From positions 620,001 through 684,000 of the forward strand of contig NZ_CP031230.1 of NCBI RefSeq assembly GCF_003351785.1: a DNA stretch of 64,000 bases, given 5' to 3'. This stretch comes from Sporosarcina sp. PTS2304 (GTDB lineage: Bacteria; Bacillota; Bacilli; Bacillales_A; Planococcaceae). The translations under genes were made by a program, and so were the position numbers. Within the stretch, counting starts at the first letter, position 1, and every line of letters begins with the position of its first letter. Below, piece after piece: positions 1-9,329 of the stretch. A model generated the notes under the pieces. The model worked only from the letters and a program-made list of their open reading frames with translations. It searched no databases and was not told the origin of the DNA.

Positions 1-1394
1 AATATCAAGCGCATGCGCATAATTATACAAAAGAGTTATTCGGTGAAGATTATGTGTACCGGGCAGGAACGATCGGAACAGTTGCTGAAAAAACAGCATA
101 CGGTTATGTAAGAGGGTATATGAATGATAATGATATTCAAATGCGCGGAGCTGAGATTGATCGGCTAGTACAAGGATGTTCCGGCGTCAAAAGGAATACA
201 GGACAGCACCCCGGGGGAATTATCGTGGTCCCTGATACGATGGATATTTTCGATTTCACACCGATTCAATTTCCAGCAGATGATATTGAGTCCAGCTGGC
301 GCACCACTCATTTTGATTTTCACTCTATTGATAATAACTTATTGAAGTTGGATATTCTCGGACATGATGATCCGACAATGATTAAAATGTTAGAAGATCT
401 ATCAGGGATTGATGCGAAAACGATTCCGCCAGACGATCCTGGAGTTATGGCATTATTCAGTGGAACGGAATCATTAGGTGTTACGGAAAAACAAATTGAT
501 TGCAAAACAGGAACATTAGGTGTACCAGAGTTCGGTACACGTTTTGTTCGACAAATGCTTGAAGAAACAAAGCCATCCACATTCTCAGAATTAATACAGA
601 TTTCGGGTTTGTCACACGGCACCGACGTTTGGCTCGGCAACGCGCAGGAGCTAATCCAAAACAAAACATGTCAACTATCTGAAGTTATCGGCTGTCGTGA
701 TGATATAATGGTGTACTTGATCTATCAAGGGTTAGAACCTTCATTGGCGTTTAAGATCATGGAATCGGTCCGTAAAGGGAAAGGATTAACGCCAGAGTTT
801 GAAGCAGAAATGAAAGCGAATAAAGTACCTGCGTGGTATATAAGCTCTTGTAAGAAAATCAAGTATATGTTCCCGAAAGCTCACGCTGCCGCTTATGTAT
901 TGATGGCGCTTCGTATTGCTTATTTCAAAGTTCATCATCCAATTATGTACTATGCAACTTACTTCACAGTACGTGCGACGGATTTTGACTTAATGACAAT
1001 GGCTAAAGGTTCCGCATCCATTCGTGCGAAGGTTAAAGAAATCAATGATAAAGGATTAGACGCTCCACCGAAAGAGAAGAACTTAGTCGTCGTATTGGAA
1101 ATTGCGCTTGAAATGGTAGAGCGTGGATTCACATTTGCGAAACCGGATTTGTATAAGTCTGACGCGACACGATTCATTATTGAAGACAATCAGCTAATAC
1201 CACCGTTCAATGCAGTTCCTTCATTAGGAACGAATGTGGCGAAGACAATAGTGGAAGCTCGAAAAGATGGAGAGTTTTTATCGAAAGAGGACTTTCAAAA
1301 GAGAGGCCGTGTATCGAAGACAATTGTTGAGTATTTAGATAATTTTGGTTGCTTGGAAGGAATGCCTGATGCCAATCAATTATCCTTGTTCTAA
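1..1394 (+). CDS. polC: DNA polymerase III alpha subunit PolC, C-terminal part (5' end outside window)
   Basis: This is the 3' end of the Gram-positive replicative polymerase gene. It enters the window already open (frame from base 3) and gives about 463 residues of a family protein usually about 1,430 long. The visible part follows the catalytic palm and holds the distal polymerase segment (for example [15 protein letters not shown] and [15 protein letters not shown], typical of PolC) and the C-terminal helix-hairpin-helix-like region. The protein ends in QLSLF, which matches the beta-clamp-binding pentapeptide known at PolC C-termini. Exonuclease and OB domains would lie upstream, outside the window. 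The following rimP operon appears to have its own promoter. The call is very secure; only the N-terminus is unseen. Confidence 0.97.
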   Translation, partial: YQAHAHNYTKELFGEDYVYRAGTIGTVAEKTAYGYVRGYMNDNDIQMRGAEIDRLVQGCSGVKRNTGQHPGGIIVVPDTMDIFDFTPIQFPADDIESSWRTTHFDFHSIDNNLLKLDILGHDDPTMIKMLEDLSGIDAKTIPPDDPGVMALFSGTESLGVTEKQIDCKTGTLGVPEFGTRFVRQMLEETKPSTFSELIQISGLSHGTDVWLGNAQELIQNKTCQLSEVIGCRDDIMVYLIYQGLEPSLAFKIMESVRKGKGLTPEFEAEMKANKVPAWYISSCKKIKYMFPKAHAAAYVLMALRIAYFKVHHPIMYYATYFTVRATDFDLMTMAKGSASIRAKVKEINDKGLDAPPKEKNLVVVLEIALEMVERGFTFAKPDLYKSDATRFIIEDNQLIPPFNAVPSLGTNVAKTIVEARKDGEFLSKEDFQKRGRVSKTIVEYLDNFGCLEGMPDANQLSLF

Positions 1395-1416
1395 TAGTGT
1401 TTAACGGTTGCATCAT

Positions 1417-1445
1417 TTGCAATGTAAAAGGCCATGTGATACGAT
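1417..1445 (+). promoter_or_regulatory. candidate sigma-A promoter of the rimP-nusA operon
   Basis: TTGCAA (1417-1422), a 17-nt spacer and TACGAT (1440-1445) with an upstream TG forming an extended -10. It lies between the polC stop and the hairpin in front of rimP, so a transcript starting here would carry that hairpin in its leader. Read by eye only. Confidence 0.45.
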
Positions 1446-1473
1446 TGAAACAACTTTTGCTATACGTCTTGCG

Positions 1474-1512
1474 GAAAAGAGTGGGGCTCCCCGCTCTTTT
1501 CTGTTGTTATTT
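1474..1512 (+). terminator. intrinsic terminator / attenuator between polC and rimP
   Basis: A near-perfect 13-bp stem (1474-1486 with 1489-1501, one G-U pair) with a very short loop, GC-rich at the top (GGGG/CCCC), followed by a T-rich tract. It terminates polC messages. If the promoter at 1417-1445 is used, it also sits in the rimP leader. In B. subtilis a NusA-responsive attenuator in this position controls the nusA operon (established knowledge); the same role here is inference. Confidence 0.75.
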
Positions 1513-1533
1513 TGAATTTCGGGAGGGATATCA

Positions 1534-2004
1534 TTGAGTAAAATTACAGAGGAAGTCGAAAAGTTAGCAAGTCCAATTGTTGAAGAATTAGGACTTGAAC
1601 TAGTTGACGTGGAGTTCTTAAAAGAAGGTCGTGATTGGTTTTTACGTATTTATATCGACACGCCTGAAGGAGCCATTGATATTGATCAATGTGCAGCTGT
1701 AAGTGAGAAGCTAAGTGAGGAACTAGACCGTGTAGACCCAATCACACAAAATTACTTCCTTGAAGTGTCTTCTCCCGGAGCGGAAAGACCATTGAAAAAA
1801 GATGAAGATTTTGAAAAAGCAGTAGGCCAATACGTGTTCATCAAGACCTATGAACCGATTGATGGACTAAAAGAGTTTGAAGGATATTTACTCGGCTATG
1901 GTCCGGTCTTTGCAAAAGTGGAAATACGTATTAAGACTAGAAAAGTGTTAGTAGAAATTGATAAAACAAAAATTGCATTTGCTCGTCTTGCTATTGACTT
2001 TTAA
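1534..2004 (+). CDS. rimP: ribosome maturation factor RimP
   Basis: A 156-residue protein of the RimP (YlxS/YhbC) family, needed for late 30S subunit assembly. The N-terminal alpha/beta domain shows ELGLELVDVEFLKEGRDWFLRIYID, and the family motif VSSPGAERPL is present around residues 78-87. The C-terminal part is the small SH3-like beta-barrel. The start is TTG at 1534, preceded by GGGAGGG at proper spacing. It is the first gene of the rimP-nusA-ylxR-ylxQ-infB operon, an order conserved in Bacillota, where assembly and initiation factors are co-expressed. Length matches the family. Confidence 0.95.
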   Translation: MSKITEEVEKLASPIVEELGLELVDVEFLKEGRDWFLRIYIDTPEGAIDIDQCAAVSEKLSEELDRVDPITQNYFLEVSSPGAERPLKKDEDFEKAVGQYVFIKTYEPIDGLKEFEGYLLGYGPVFAKVEIRIKTRKVLVEIDKTKIAFARLAIDF

Positions 2005-2061
2005 TAAAAGGAATGGCAACCGAACTATGCACAATGATAATAGAATGTGGGAGTGATGAAC

Positions 2062-3246
2062 ATGAGTAGTGATCTACTCGAAGCCCTGACAGCTCTTGAA
2101 CAGCAAAAAGGCATTTCAAGAGATGTATTAGTGGACGCAATTGAGGCAGCACTAGTAACAGCATATAAACGAAACTTTAACCAAGCACAAAACGTTCGAG
2201 TGGATTTGAATTTAGATAAAGGTACGATGAAAGTCTATTCAAGAAAAGATGTCGTGGAAGAAGTAGAAGACGATCGTCTGCAAATTTCACTCGAAGATGC
2301 ACAAATGATTAACCCTGTCTATGAGCTTGCTGATGTCGTAGAAGAAGAAGTGACACCACGCGATTTTGGACGTATTGCAGCACAAACAGCGAAACAAGTC
2401 GTTACACAACGTGTTCGTGAAGCGGAACGCGGACTTATATATGAAGAGTATATCGATCGTGAAGAAGATATAGTCAATGGAATTGTTGAGCGAATGGATG
2501 CTAAAAACTTATTCGTAGGATTAGGAAAAGTAGAAGCAGTTTTACCGTCTAGCGAGCAAATTCTAACAGAAACGTATGCACCTCACGATCGTATTAAAGT
2601 GTATATAACAAAGGTGGAAAGAACGGCTAGAGGACCTCAAGTATTTGTTTCTAGAACACATCCCGGTTTATTACGCCGTTTATTCGAACTAGAAGTGCCG
2701 GAGATTTACGACGGTACTGTGGAGATTAAATCGATTGCAAGAGAGGCAGGAGACCGTTCGAAAATTTCCGTTCATACAACGAACGAAGAAGTAGACCCGG
2801 TTGGTTCTTGTGTCGGCTCACGCGGCGCACGAGTTCAGTCGATATCAAACGAATTGAACGGTGAGAAAGTAGACATCGTGGAATGGTCTGAAGACCCAGT
2901 CGTATTTGTTGCGAATGCTTTAAGTCCTTCAAAAGTTATCGACGTGCAAGTAGATGAAGAAGAACGTTCTACTACAGTAGTCGTACCTGATTATCAGTTG
3001 TCACTAGCTATCGGTAAAAGAGGGCAAAATGCAAGACTGGCTGCTAAATTAACTGGCTGGAAAATTGATATCAAGAGTGAAACTGATGCAAGAGAATTAG
3101 GAATCTATCCACGCGCTGAAGAAACTTTGAATGAAGAAGCGTCTGAAGAGGAAGACTACTTAGAAGCTTACGAGTATGAAGGTGAAACGCCAAGTGAACA
3201 GGCGGAAGATATTGATTTATACGCAGATGTAGACGAAGAAGATTGA
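2062..3246 (+). CDS. nusA: transcription termination/antitermination factor NusA
   Basis: A 394-residue NusA, which binds RNA polymerase and modulates pausing, termination and antitermination. In order: an RNAP-binding N-terminal domain (about 1-130, [17 protein letters not shown]), an S1 domain (about 135-200, [20 protein letters not shown]), and two KH domains with GSRG and [18 protein letters not shown] very acidic C-terminal tail (about 345-394) is longer than in the 371-residue B. subtilis protein. The start chosen is ATG 2062, because GGGAG at 2049-2053 lies 8 nt before it; the in-frame GTG 2047 and ATG 2056 overlap or crowd that site. Second gene of the rimP operon, probably autoregulated through the leader hairpin. 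Confidence 0.97.
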   Translation: MSSDLLEALTALEQQKGISRDVLVDAIEAALVTAYKRNFNQAQNVRVDLNLDKGTMKVYSRKDVVEEVEDDRLQISLEDAQMINPVYELADVVEEEVTPRDFGRIAAQTAKQVVTQRVREAERGLIYEEYIDREEDIVNGIVERMDAKNLFVGLGKVEAVLPSSEQILTETYAPHDRIKVYITKVERTARGPQVFVSRTHPGLLRRLFELEVPEIYDGTVEIKSIAREAGDRSKISVHTTNEEVDPVGSCVGSRGARVQSISNELNGEKVDIVEWSEDPVVFVANALSPSKVIDVQVDEEERSTTVVVPDYQLSLAIGKRGQNARLAAKLTGWKIDIKSETDARELGIYPRAEETLNEEASEEEDYLEAYEYEGETPSEQAEDIDLYADVDEED

Positions 3247-3261
3247 TTTGGAAAGGATTGC

Positions 3262-3546
3262 ATGCTGATGTCGAACAATCGGAAAATCCCTTTGCGTAAA
3301 TGTGCAGCTACAGGTGATATGCTCCCTAAGAAAGAAATGATTCGAATCGTTCGCACAAAAGAAGGAGAAGTATCTGTAGACTTGACAGGTAAAAAATCAG
3401 GTCGCGGTACATACGTTTCAAAGACGGAAGAAGCGGTAGAAAAAGCGCGCAAGCAACGCTCAATTGAAAATCAGCTTGGTGTAAAGATTCCAGAGCAAGT
3501 GTATGAGGATCTTTTGCATACGATACGTCGAGAGGCGATAAAATGA
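3262..3546 (+). CDS. ylxR: YlxR family RNA-binding protein (RnpM)
   Basis: A 94-residue basic protein of the YlxR/DUF448 family. The hallmark RKIPLRKCAATGDMLPKKEMIRIV and the GRGTYVS turn are visible. In B. subtilis the family member binds the RNase P RNA and dampens its activity (hence RnpM). Start ATG 3262 (ATG 3268 is equally possible) after GAAAGGA. It overlaps ylxQ by four bases (ATGA), indicating translational coupling inside the nusA-infB operon. Family assignment is sure; the molecular role is transferred from B. subtilis. Confidence 0.93.
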   Translation: MLMSNNRKIPLRKCAATGDMLPKKEMIRIVRTKEGEVSVDLTGKKSGRGTYVSKTEEAVEKARKQRSIENQLGVKIPEQVYEDLLHTIRREAIK

Positions 3547-3881
3547 TGGATCCTTCGAAGATTTATCAACTGCTTGGATTAGCAGCCCGTGCGCGAATGA
3601 TCGTTACGGGAGAAGACTTAGTCGTATCAGAAGTGCGATCAGGCAAAGCGGAGTTAGTCATTCTATCAGCTGACGCATCCGCGAATACGATGAAAAAATT
3701 AACGAATAAATGTAAGACTTACGACGTTGAGAAGCATGTATTTGGGAGTCGTGAAGACCTTGGGCATGCAATTGGTAAAGAAGCACGAGTGGTCTTGGCG
3801 CTAACGGATAAAGGATTTGCCAAAAAATTATCCGAGCTCCTCAACGAATATAACCGGGGGTGGGCTAATGACGAAAATTAA
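3543..3881 (+). CDS. ylxQ: L7Ae-family kink-turn RNA-binding protein YlxQ
   Basis: A 112-residue L7Ae/L30e/S12e/Gadd45 family protein. The fold signature is [21 protein letters not shown], followed by [19 protein letters not shown]. Such proteins bind kink-turn RNA; the natural target of YlxQ is not well defined. The ATG overlaps the ylxR stop by four bases. The 3' end overlaps the infB start by 14 bases, so ylxR, ylxQ and infB are tightly coupled. Normal length, nothing odd. Confidence 0.92.
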   Translation: MMDPSKIYQLLGLAARARMIVTGEDLVVSEVRSGKAELVILSADASANTMKKLTNKCKTYDVEKHVFGSREDLGHAIGKEARVVLALTDKGFAKKLSELLNEYNRGWANDEN

Positions 3882-6168
3882 AGTACATGAATATGCCAGA
3901 TCAATAGGCAAGACGAGTAGAGATATCGCAGATGAATTAAGCAAAAGCAATATTATCATAAAGAGTCATATGGAAGAGTTGGATCCAGTTTCTATTGCGA
4001 AGTTAGATGAGAAATTCGGTTCTCTGAAAAAGACACAACCAAAACCTGCAACTAACAAACCAACAAATCAGCGGACAGACCGTTCAAACAGTACTAATAA
4101 ACCTACCGCTAAGTCGCAATCTAGTGGACAGTCAGCACAAGGAACTAATCGTCCAGCAAATAGTCAAGGCGGAGCTAATCGCCCGGCTTCAAGCAATACC
4201 AACCGTCCACAAGGGCAAGGCTCTAACCAATCTAGACCTGCAAATCAACAGCCGAGACAAGGTCAAGGCGCGCGTCCAGCAGGTGGCGGAGGTCGTCCTG
4301 GCGGCGGCCGCGGTGGAAGACCACCAGCTCGCGGAATTAACCAAGGACGTCGTAAATATCGTCCGGCAGTTCCAGCACAAAAGATTGAAAAACCACTACC
4401 GGAAAAAATTACATTTTACGAATCACTATCGGTTGGTGAACTAGCGCAAAAATTAGGTAAAGAACCGTCCGAAATCATCAAAAAGCTATTCATGCTTGGT
4501 GTAATGGCAACGATTAACCAAGAGTTGGATAAAGATGCGATTGAGCTAATCTGTGCAGATTATGGTGTAGATGTAGAAGAAGAAGTAAGAATTGACGTTA
4601 CAGATTTAGAAATCTACTTTGACGATCCAGAAGAGGAAGAAGAAGAAACTCCAGGGATCCTTGAAGAAAGACCACCAGTTGTTACGATTATGGGTCACGT
4701 AGATCACGGGAAAACAACTTTACTTGACTCTATTCGTGATACAAAAGTTACGCAAGGTGAGGCTGGAGGAATTACGCAACATATCGGTGCGTACCAAATT
4801 AAAGTAAATGATAAAAAGATCACGTTTTTAGATACACCGGGCCACGAAGCTTTCACGACGATGAGAGCACGCGGAGCGAAAGTAACGGATTTAACAATAT
4901 TAGTAGTAGCAGCAGATGACGGTGTTATGCCGCAAACAGTAGAAGCGATTAATCATGCGAAAGCAGCAGAAGTCCCTATTATCGTTGCTGTTAATAAGAT
5001 GGATAAACCATCCGCTAACCCAGACCGTGTGATGCAGGAGTTAACAGAACATGGCTTAGTATCAGAAGATTGGGGTGGAGATACAATCTTCGTACCAATT
5101 TCTGCACTTAAAGGTGAAGGAATTGACCAACTTCTTGAAATGGTTCTTCTTGTAGCTGAAGTCGGCGAGTTTACAGCTGATAAATCTATCAGAGCAAGAG
5201 GTACTGTAATCGAAGCTCAACTCGACAAAGGGAAAGGTTCTGTCGCTACATTGCTCGTACAAAATGGTACATTGCACGTAGGAGATCCTATTGTGGTAGG
5301 TAATACGTACGGTCGTGTTCGTGCAATGGTCAGCGATCTAGGTCGACGAGTAAAAGAGGCAGGTTCATCCACGCCGGTAGAAATCACTGGATTGAGTGAT
5401 GTACCACAAGCAGGCGATCGTTTTGTTGTATTTAAGGACGAGAAGACTGCGCGTCAAATCGGTGAGTCCCGTGCCGGGGAAGCTCTTCAGGAACAACGTG
5501 TTGAAAAAACACGTGTGACATTAGATAACTTATTTGATCAAATGAAGCAAGGCGAAATGAAAGAATTGAACTTGATCGTCAAAGCGGACGTTCAAGGAGC
5601 AGTAGAAGCGATGGCATCTTCTCTTATGAAGATTGAAGTAGAAGGCGTTAACGTGAAAATTATCCATACGGGTGCAGGTGCGATTAACGAATCAGATATT
5701 TCATTGGCAGCAGCTTCAAATGCAATTGTTATAGGGTTTAATGTACGTCCTGATACAAATGCAAAACGTGCAGCAGAAGAGGAAGGCGTAGATATTCGTC
5801 TCCACCGTATTATTTATAAAGTGATTGAAGAGATTGAGTCAGCAATGAAAGGTTTACTGGATCCTGAATATGAGGAAAAAGTAATCGGTCAAGCTGAAGT
5901 CCGCGAAACATTTAAAGTGACAAAAGTAGGAACAATTGCAGGTAGTTATGTAATTGACGGTAAAATTACACGAGATTCTAGTGTCCGTGTCCTTCGTGAT
6001 AATATTGTCGTATTTGAAGGCGAGCTTGATACGTTGAAGCGATTCAAAGACGATGCTAAAGAAGTGGCAAGAGGCTATGAATGTGGGATTATGATTAAAA
6101 AGTTCAATGATATCAAAGAGGGCGATATTATCGAAGCATATATCATGGAAGAAATTAAAAGAGTATGA
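3868..6168 (+). CDS. infB: translation initiation factor IF-2
   Basis: A 766-residue IF-2, the GTPase that brings fMet-tRNA to the 30S subunit and promotes subunit joining. Order: an N-terminal IF2_N helix ([15 protein letters not shown]), a long low-complexity linker rich in Asn, Gln, Pro and Gly (about residues 50-165, with an Arg/Gly-rich RGG-like end), and a second IF2_N domain (about 190-240). The G domain has GHVDHGKT (about 275-282), [13 protein letters not shown] and SALKGEG; domains II, III and the fMet-tRNA-binding C2 domain follow. The start ATG 3868 is chosen over upstream in-frame codons because it begins the canonical N-terminus and follows a G-rich ribosome site at 3856-3864. 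Confidence 0.97.
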   Translation: MTKIKVHEYARSIGKTSRDIADELSKSNIIIKSHMEELDPVSIAKLDEKFGSLKKTQPKPATNKPTNQRTDRSNSTNKPTAKSQSSGQSAQGTNRPANSQGGANRPASSNTNRPQGQGSNQSRPANQQPRQGQGARPAGGGGRPGGGRGGRPPARGINQGRRKYRPAVPAQKIEKPLPEKITFYESLSVGELAQKLGKEPSEIIKKLFMLGVMATINQELDKDAIELICADYGVDVEEEVRIDVTDLEIYFDDPEEEEEETPGILEERPPVVTIMGHVDHGKTTLLDSIRDTKVTQGEAGGITQHIGAYQIKVNDKKITFLDTPGHEAFTTMRARGAKVTDLTILVVAADDGVMPQTVEAINHAKAAEVPIIVAVNKMDKPSANPDRVMQELTEHGLVSEDWGGDTIFVPISALKGEGIDQLLEMVLLVAEVGEFTADKSIRARGTVIEAQLDKGKGSVATLLVQNGTLHVGDPIVVGNTYGRVRAMVSDLGRRVKEAGSSTPVEITGLSDVPQAGDRFVVFKDEKTARQIGESRAGEALQEQRVEKTRVTLDNLFDQMKQGEMKELNLIVKADVQGAVEAMASSLMKIEVEGVNVKIIHTGAGAINESDISLAAASNAIVIGFNVRPDTNAKRAAEEEGVDIRLHRIIYKVIEEIESAMKGLLDPEYEEKVIGQAEVRETFKVTKVGTIAGSYVIDGKITRDSSVRVLRDNIVVFEGELDTLKRFKDDAKEVARGYECGIMIKKFNDIKEGDIIEAYIMEEIKRV

Positions 6169-6443
6169 TCGTATACGCGGAATGCTCATTCTTTATACCG
6201 GCTGCGGCATCGCTTAAAGATAAGCGAGCTGTATTAAATCGTATGAAAGATCGAGTGAAAAATTCCTATAATGTTTCTGTTGCAGAAATAGATCATCAAG
6301 ATCTTTGGCAAAGGACGACTTTTGCTTTAGTAGCTGTCGCATCGTCAAAAGATGCGGCAGAGCGGGAAGTTAGAAGAGCGATTCGCCTATTCGAATCAAA
6401 TCCAGAATGGGAAATGACCGCGTGTACAGTTGACTACTTATGA
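6165..6443 (+). CDS. ylxP: YlxP family protein (DUF503)
   Basis: A 92-residue DUF503 protein, found between infB and rbfA across Bacillota. Characteristic segments are [28 protein letters not shown] and the [13 protein letters not shown] beta strand. The ATG overlaps the infB stop (ATGA). The context suggests a role in ribosome assembly or translation, but no biochemical function is established, so none is claimed. Confidence 0.92.
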   Translation: MIVYAECSFFIPAAASLKDKRAVLNRMKDRVKNSYNVSVAEIDHQDLWQRTTFALVAVASSKDAAEREVRRAIRLFESNPEWEMTACTVDYL

Positions 6444-6465
6444 GTATAGAACGAGGTGAATGTTC

Positions 6466-6816
6466 ATGTCAGTGCGTGCAAATCGAGTTGCTGAGCAAAT
6501 GAAAAAAGAATTGGGCGATATTATCGGTCAAAAGTTGAAAGATCCGCGTATAGGTTTTGTTACAGTAACAGGCGTAGACGTAACAGGAGACTTACAACAG
6601 GCTAAAGTGTTTATTTCGGTTCTAGGGACAGATAAAGAGCGCGAAGACACTTTGATTGGCTTATCAAAAGCTAGAGGGTTTATTCGGACTGAAATCGGTC
6701 AACGAATTCGTTTACGTAAAACACCAGAAATAGAATTTGAATTAGACGAATCGGTTGCTTATGGTAATCGTATCGAGAGCTTAATCCGTCAAGTGAATGA
6801 TGAAGACGAGCTGTAA
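6466..6816 (+). CDS. rbfA: 30S ribosome-binding factor RbfA
   Basis: A 116-residue cold-shock ribosome assembly factor that binds the 16S rRNA 5' region late in 30S maturation. The single KH-like fold shows [31 protein letters not shown] and [22 protein letters not shown] 6466 is preferred to ATG 6460, because GAGGTG at 6453-6458 is 7 nt away and the resulting N-terminus (MSVRANR) matches the family. It lies 22 bases after ylxP in the same operon. Confidence 0.96.
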   Translation: MSVRANRVAEQMKKELGDIIGQKLKDPRIGFVTVTGVDVTGDLQQAKVFISVLGTDKEREDTLIGLSKARGFIRTEIGQRIRLRKTPEIEFELDESVAYGNRIESLIRQVNDEDEL

Positions 6817-6824
6817 AACATGTG

Positions 6825-6862
6825 GAGGAAGTTCATTATCGCTTAAGCGTAATGACTTCCTC
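6825..6862 (+). other. strong hairpin between rbfA and truB, without a clean U-tract
   Basis: GAGGAAGT...ACTTCCTC arms continue through CATTA/TAATG to CGC/GCG around a TTAA loop, with two single-base bulges on the 5' side. The following bases are only mildly T-rich (TATTCTTATAG). It could be a weak terminator, a processing site or an mRNA-stabilising structure that lowers truB-ribF expression relative to rbfA. Confidence 0.5.
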
Positions 6863-6917
6863 TATTCTTATAGTTGACATGTTTTCCAATGAACCTATGG
6901 AAAGAAGGGGCAACAAG

Positions 6918-7829
6918 ATGAACGGCATATTACCTTTATGGAAAGAAAAAGGGATGACATCACATGATTGCGTCTTTAAACTTCGAAAGATTTTACGGAC
7001 AAAAAAAGTAGGACATACCGGCACATTAGATCCTGAAGTAGAAGGTGTCTTACCTATCTGTATAGGAAAAGCGACAAAAGTGGCTTCTTATATAACAGAT
7101 GCAGGAAAAGAGTATATTGCGACAGTATCGATCGGATGCTCTACCGAAACCGAAGATGCGCAAGGTGAGACAGTCGCAAGCGATAATTCGCAGAAAGAAT
7201 TTTCAAGAACTCAAATAATAGAAGTACTACATAAGTTAACCGGTGAAATTACACAAATCCCCCCGATGTATTCAGCTGTTAAAGTAAATGGTAAACGCCT
7301 TTACGAATATGCCAGAAAAGGGATTGAAGTGGAACGTCCGAAAAGAATAGTGCAAATTGACGAAATAGAACTGTTAAATGATGAGGACACATTTACCGGG
7401 GAGCAAGTAACATTTACTATACGAGTACGGTGTGGAAAGGGTACGTATATTCGTACATTAGCTGTCCAAATTGGCGAGTTACTTGGCTATCCAGCTCATA
7501 TGGAATCACTAGTACGCACTGCTTCAGGAAACTTCCGTCAAGAACAATGCAAAACACTGGCAGAAGTGTCGAAAGTAATGGAAGAGGAAAACATACAATC
7601 TATTTTATTGCCAATTGAACAAGTGTTAACAGAATTTCCTTTAGTAGAAATTAGTCCTACGGCATTAGATAGTATTCAAAATGGTCAAGTACTCCCTGCT
7701 CATCCATTATTGAGTACTCATCCGTCTATTCTAATGACATATGAAGAAAAAGTATTGGCAATATATCAAAATCATCCAACAAAAGCTGGGCTGATGAAGC
7801 CAGAAAAAATGTTATTGCCTAATGAGTAA
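6918..7829 (+). CDS. truB: tRNA pseudouridine(55) synthase TruB
   Basis: A 303-residue pseudouridine synthase that makes the universal U55 pseudouridine in the T-loop of tRNAs. The N-terminal core has GILPLWKEKGMTSHDCVFKLR and the catalytic motif GHTGTLDPEVEGVLPICIG with the nucleophilic Asp. RCGKGTYIRTLA lies mid-protein, and a PUA-like C-terminal region follows. The start ATG 6918 follows AGAAGGGG. An in-frame extension back to 6822 would cross the hairpin at 6825-6862 and is not like any TruB N-terminus. It is followed 12 bases on by ribF. Confidence 0.96.
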   Translation: MNGILPLWKEKGMTSHDCVFKLRKILRTKKVGHTGTLDPEVEGVLPICIGKATKVASYITDAGKEYIATVSIGCSTETEDAQGETVASDNSQKEFSRTQIIEVLHKLTGEITQIPPMYSAVKVNGKRLYEYARKGIEVERPKRIVQIDEIELLNDEDTFTGEQVTFTIRVRCGKGTYIRTLAVQIGELLGYPAHMESLVRTASGNFRQEQCKTLAEVSKVMEEENIQSILLPIEQVLTEFPLVEISPTALDSIQNGQVLPAHPLLSTHPSILMTYEEKVLAIYQNHPTKAGLMKPEKMLLPNE

Positions 7830-7841
7830 GGAGAGATAGAA

Positions 7842-8780
7842 ATGGAAATCTACAGATTACGTTACCCGGACCGAGTAGATATTGGAGAGAAGCACGACTA
7901 TTCTTTAGCTATCGGTTTTTTTGATGGCATACATAAAGGACATCAAGAAGTGATTTGTTCTGCAAAAAAGACAGCGGAAAAATTAGCAATACAGACAGCT
8001 GTTATGACGTTTGATCCACATCCATCTCAGCTCTTTTCAGGCAAGAACATCGGCTATATCACTCCTTTTGAGGAAAAAGTCAGATTGTTGGAAGGTCTGC
8101 ATGTAGATGCTTTATTCATCGTCAGTTTTGATTGGGCTTTGGCAAGTTTGTCTCCGCAACAGTTTATTGATATTTTCGTTAAAGGCTTACATGTTAAACA
8201 TGTCACTGCAGGCTTTGATTTTACATTTGGAGCGAAAGGTGCAGGAACAATGGAGGATATGAATCGGTTATCGGAAGGATTATATGGAACGACTACTGTT
8301 TCCAAAGTAACATTCGATGAAAACGGTAAAACGTCTTCCACGAAGATTCGGCAGCTACTATCAGAAGGTAATGTAGAAGATGCTTCACGTTTATTAGGAC
8401 GACCGTTCCGTACAGTAGGAGAAGTAGTTCACGGGGAAAAACGGGGACGTCAGCTTGGGTTTCCAACAGCTAATATTCAAACCGACGAAGAGCATATCGT
8501 CCCTGCGAATGGTGTCTACGCTGTGACCTGTTTAATCGATGGTACGTGGTATAACGGGGTCTGTAATATGGGAGTCAAACCTACCTTTCATAATCCAGAG
8601 CATCGTCAAGCTACAGCGGAAGTACATTTACTAGATGCTTCTATGGACTTGTACGGCAAGCATATAGCGATCGACTGGCTATATAGAATACGATCCGAAA
8701 AAAAGTTTGAATCATTGGATGCATTGAAAGAACAAATAGCGAAAGATAAACAAACGGCAATCGACTTATTAAATGAATAG
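7842..8780 (+). CDS. ribF: bifunctional riboflavin kinase / FAD synthetase RibF
   Basis: A 312-residue enzyme converting riboflavin to FMN and FMN to FAD. The N-terminal nucleotidyltransferase domain contains GFFDGIHKGHQEV (about 26-38) and SSTKIRQLL. The C-terminal riboflavin kinase domain contains GEVVHGEKRGRQLGFPTAN. The start ATG 7842 follows AAGGAGAG. It is the last gene of the operon before the rpsO promoter. Length is as expected for bifunctional RibF. Confidence 0.96.
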   Translation: MEIYRLRYPDRVDIGEKHDYSLAIGFFDGIHKGHQEVICSAKKTAEKLAIQTAVMTFDPHPSQLFSGKNIGYITPFEEKVRLLEGLHVDALFIVSFDWALASLSPQQFIDIFVKGLHVKHVTAGFDFTFGAKGAGTMEDMNRLSEGLYGTTTVSKVTFDENGKTSSTKIRQLLSEGNVEDASRLLGRPFRTVGEVVHGEKRGRQLGFPTANIQTDEEHIVPANGVYAVTCLIDGTWYNGVCNMGVKPTFHNPEHRQATAEVHLLDASMDLYGKHIAIDWLYRIRSEKKFESLDALKEQIAKDKQTAIDLLNE

Positions 8781-8789
8781 AGTTGGTTG

Positions 8790-8818
8790 TTGCAACGAGC
8801 ACCATGCCGTGATATGAT
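8790..8818 (+). promoter_or_regulatory. sigma-A promoter of rpsO with extended -10
   Basis: TTGCAA (8790-8795), a 17-nt spacer and TATGAT (8813-8818) preceded by TGA, i.e. an extended -10. It begins just after the ribF stop and would give a leader of about 90 nt before rpsO. Confidence 0.7.
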
Positions 8819-8824
8819 AAAATA

Positions 8825-8914
8825 GTGTTCAATACACAAACCACTTCTTGGCACCACGATTCACCAACGTTTGCTCGGGAGATGGGGATACTTTTAATTT
8901 AGGAGGTGAAAAGG
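8825..8914 (+). promoter_or_regulatory. candidate S15-responsive leader of rpsO
   Basis: The roughly 90-nt untranslated leader contains a TTGG...CCAA stem (8852-8855 with 8868-8871) and a downstream CTCGGGAGATGGGG segment before the AGGAGG ribosome site. rpsO leaders of Bacillus and Geobacillus are known to be bound by S15 for autoregulation. That this leader does the same is inference from position and partial structure. Confidence 0.35.
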
Positions 8915-9184
8915 ATGGCTATTACACAAGAGCGCAAAACTGAGCTTATCAATCAATTCAAAACTCATGAAAATGATACTGGATCTGCTGATGTTCAGAT
9001 TGCTATCCTTACTGAAGAGATCAATAACTTGAACGGTCACTTACGTACACATAAGAAAGACCACCACTCACGTCGCGGTCTGTACAAAATGGTTGGTACA
9101 CGTCGTCGTCTGTTAAGATATCTACGTGAAACTAACGTTCAACGTTACCGTGATCTTATTGCAACATTAGGCTTACGCCGTTAA
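8915..9184 (+). CDS. rpsO: 30S ribosomal protein S15
   Basis: An 89-residue S15, a primary 16S-binding protein of the central domain. The family signature is complete: [52 protein letters not shown] and the ending LGLRR. The ATG at 8915 lies 8 nt after AGGAGG. An upstream GTG at 8906 overlaps that site and is rejected. The gene is monocistronic, between its own promoter and a strong terminator. Confidence 0.98.
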   Translation: MAITQERKTELINQFKTHENDTGSADVQIAILTEEINNLNGHLRTHKKDHHSRRGLYKMVGTRRRLLRYLRETNVQRYRDLIATLGLRR

Positions 9185-9194
9185 TAAGACTGAG

Positions 9195-9217
9195 AAGCGG
9201 GCATTGCCCGCTTTTTT
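9195..9217 (+). terminator. intrinsic terminator after rpsO
   Basis: Perfect 8-bp stem AAGCGGGC/GCCCGCTT with an ATT loop followed by a run of T, 11 bases after the rpsO stop. Confidence 0.93.
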
Positions 9218-9329
9218 CTATGGAATGAAGAGTGAAAAAATCGCATACATGTATCATATTTGGTACACTACTACTAATTACATACCATCAACAGGTAAAA
9301 ACAGCTTTACAATAGAGAGGAGTTCTACA

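Noticed and set aside
6873..6901. TTGACA upstream of truB as a promoter
   Set aside because: No acceptable -10 lies at 16-18 nt (only ATGGAA); likely chance.
6822..6917. A longer TruB beginning at 6822
   Set aside because: The extra 32 residues come from the bulged hairpin region, and the canonical start with a good ribosome site is at 6918.
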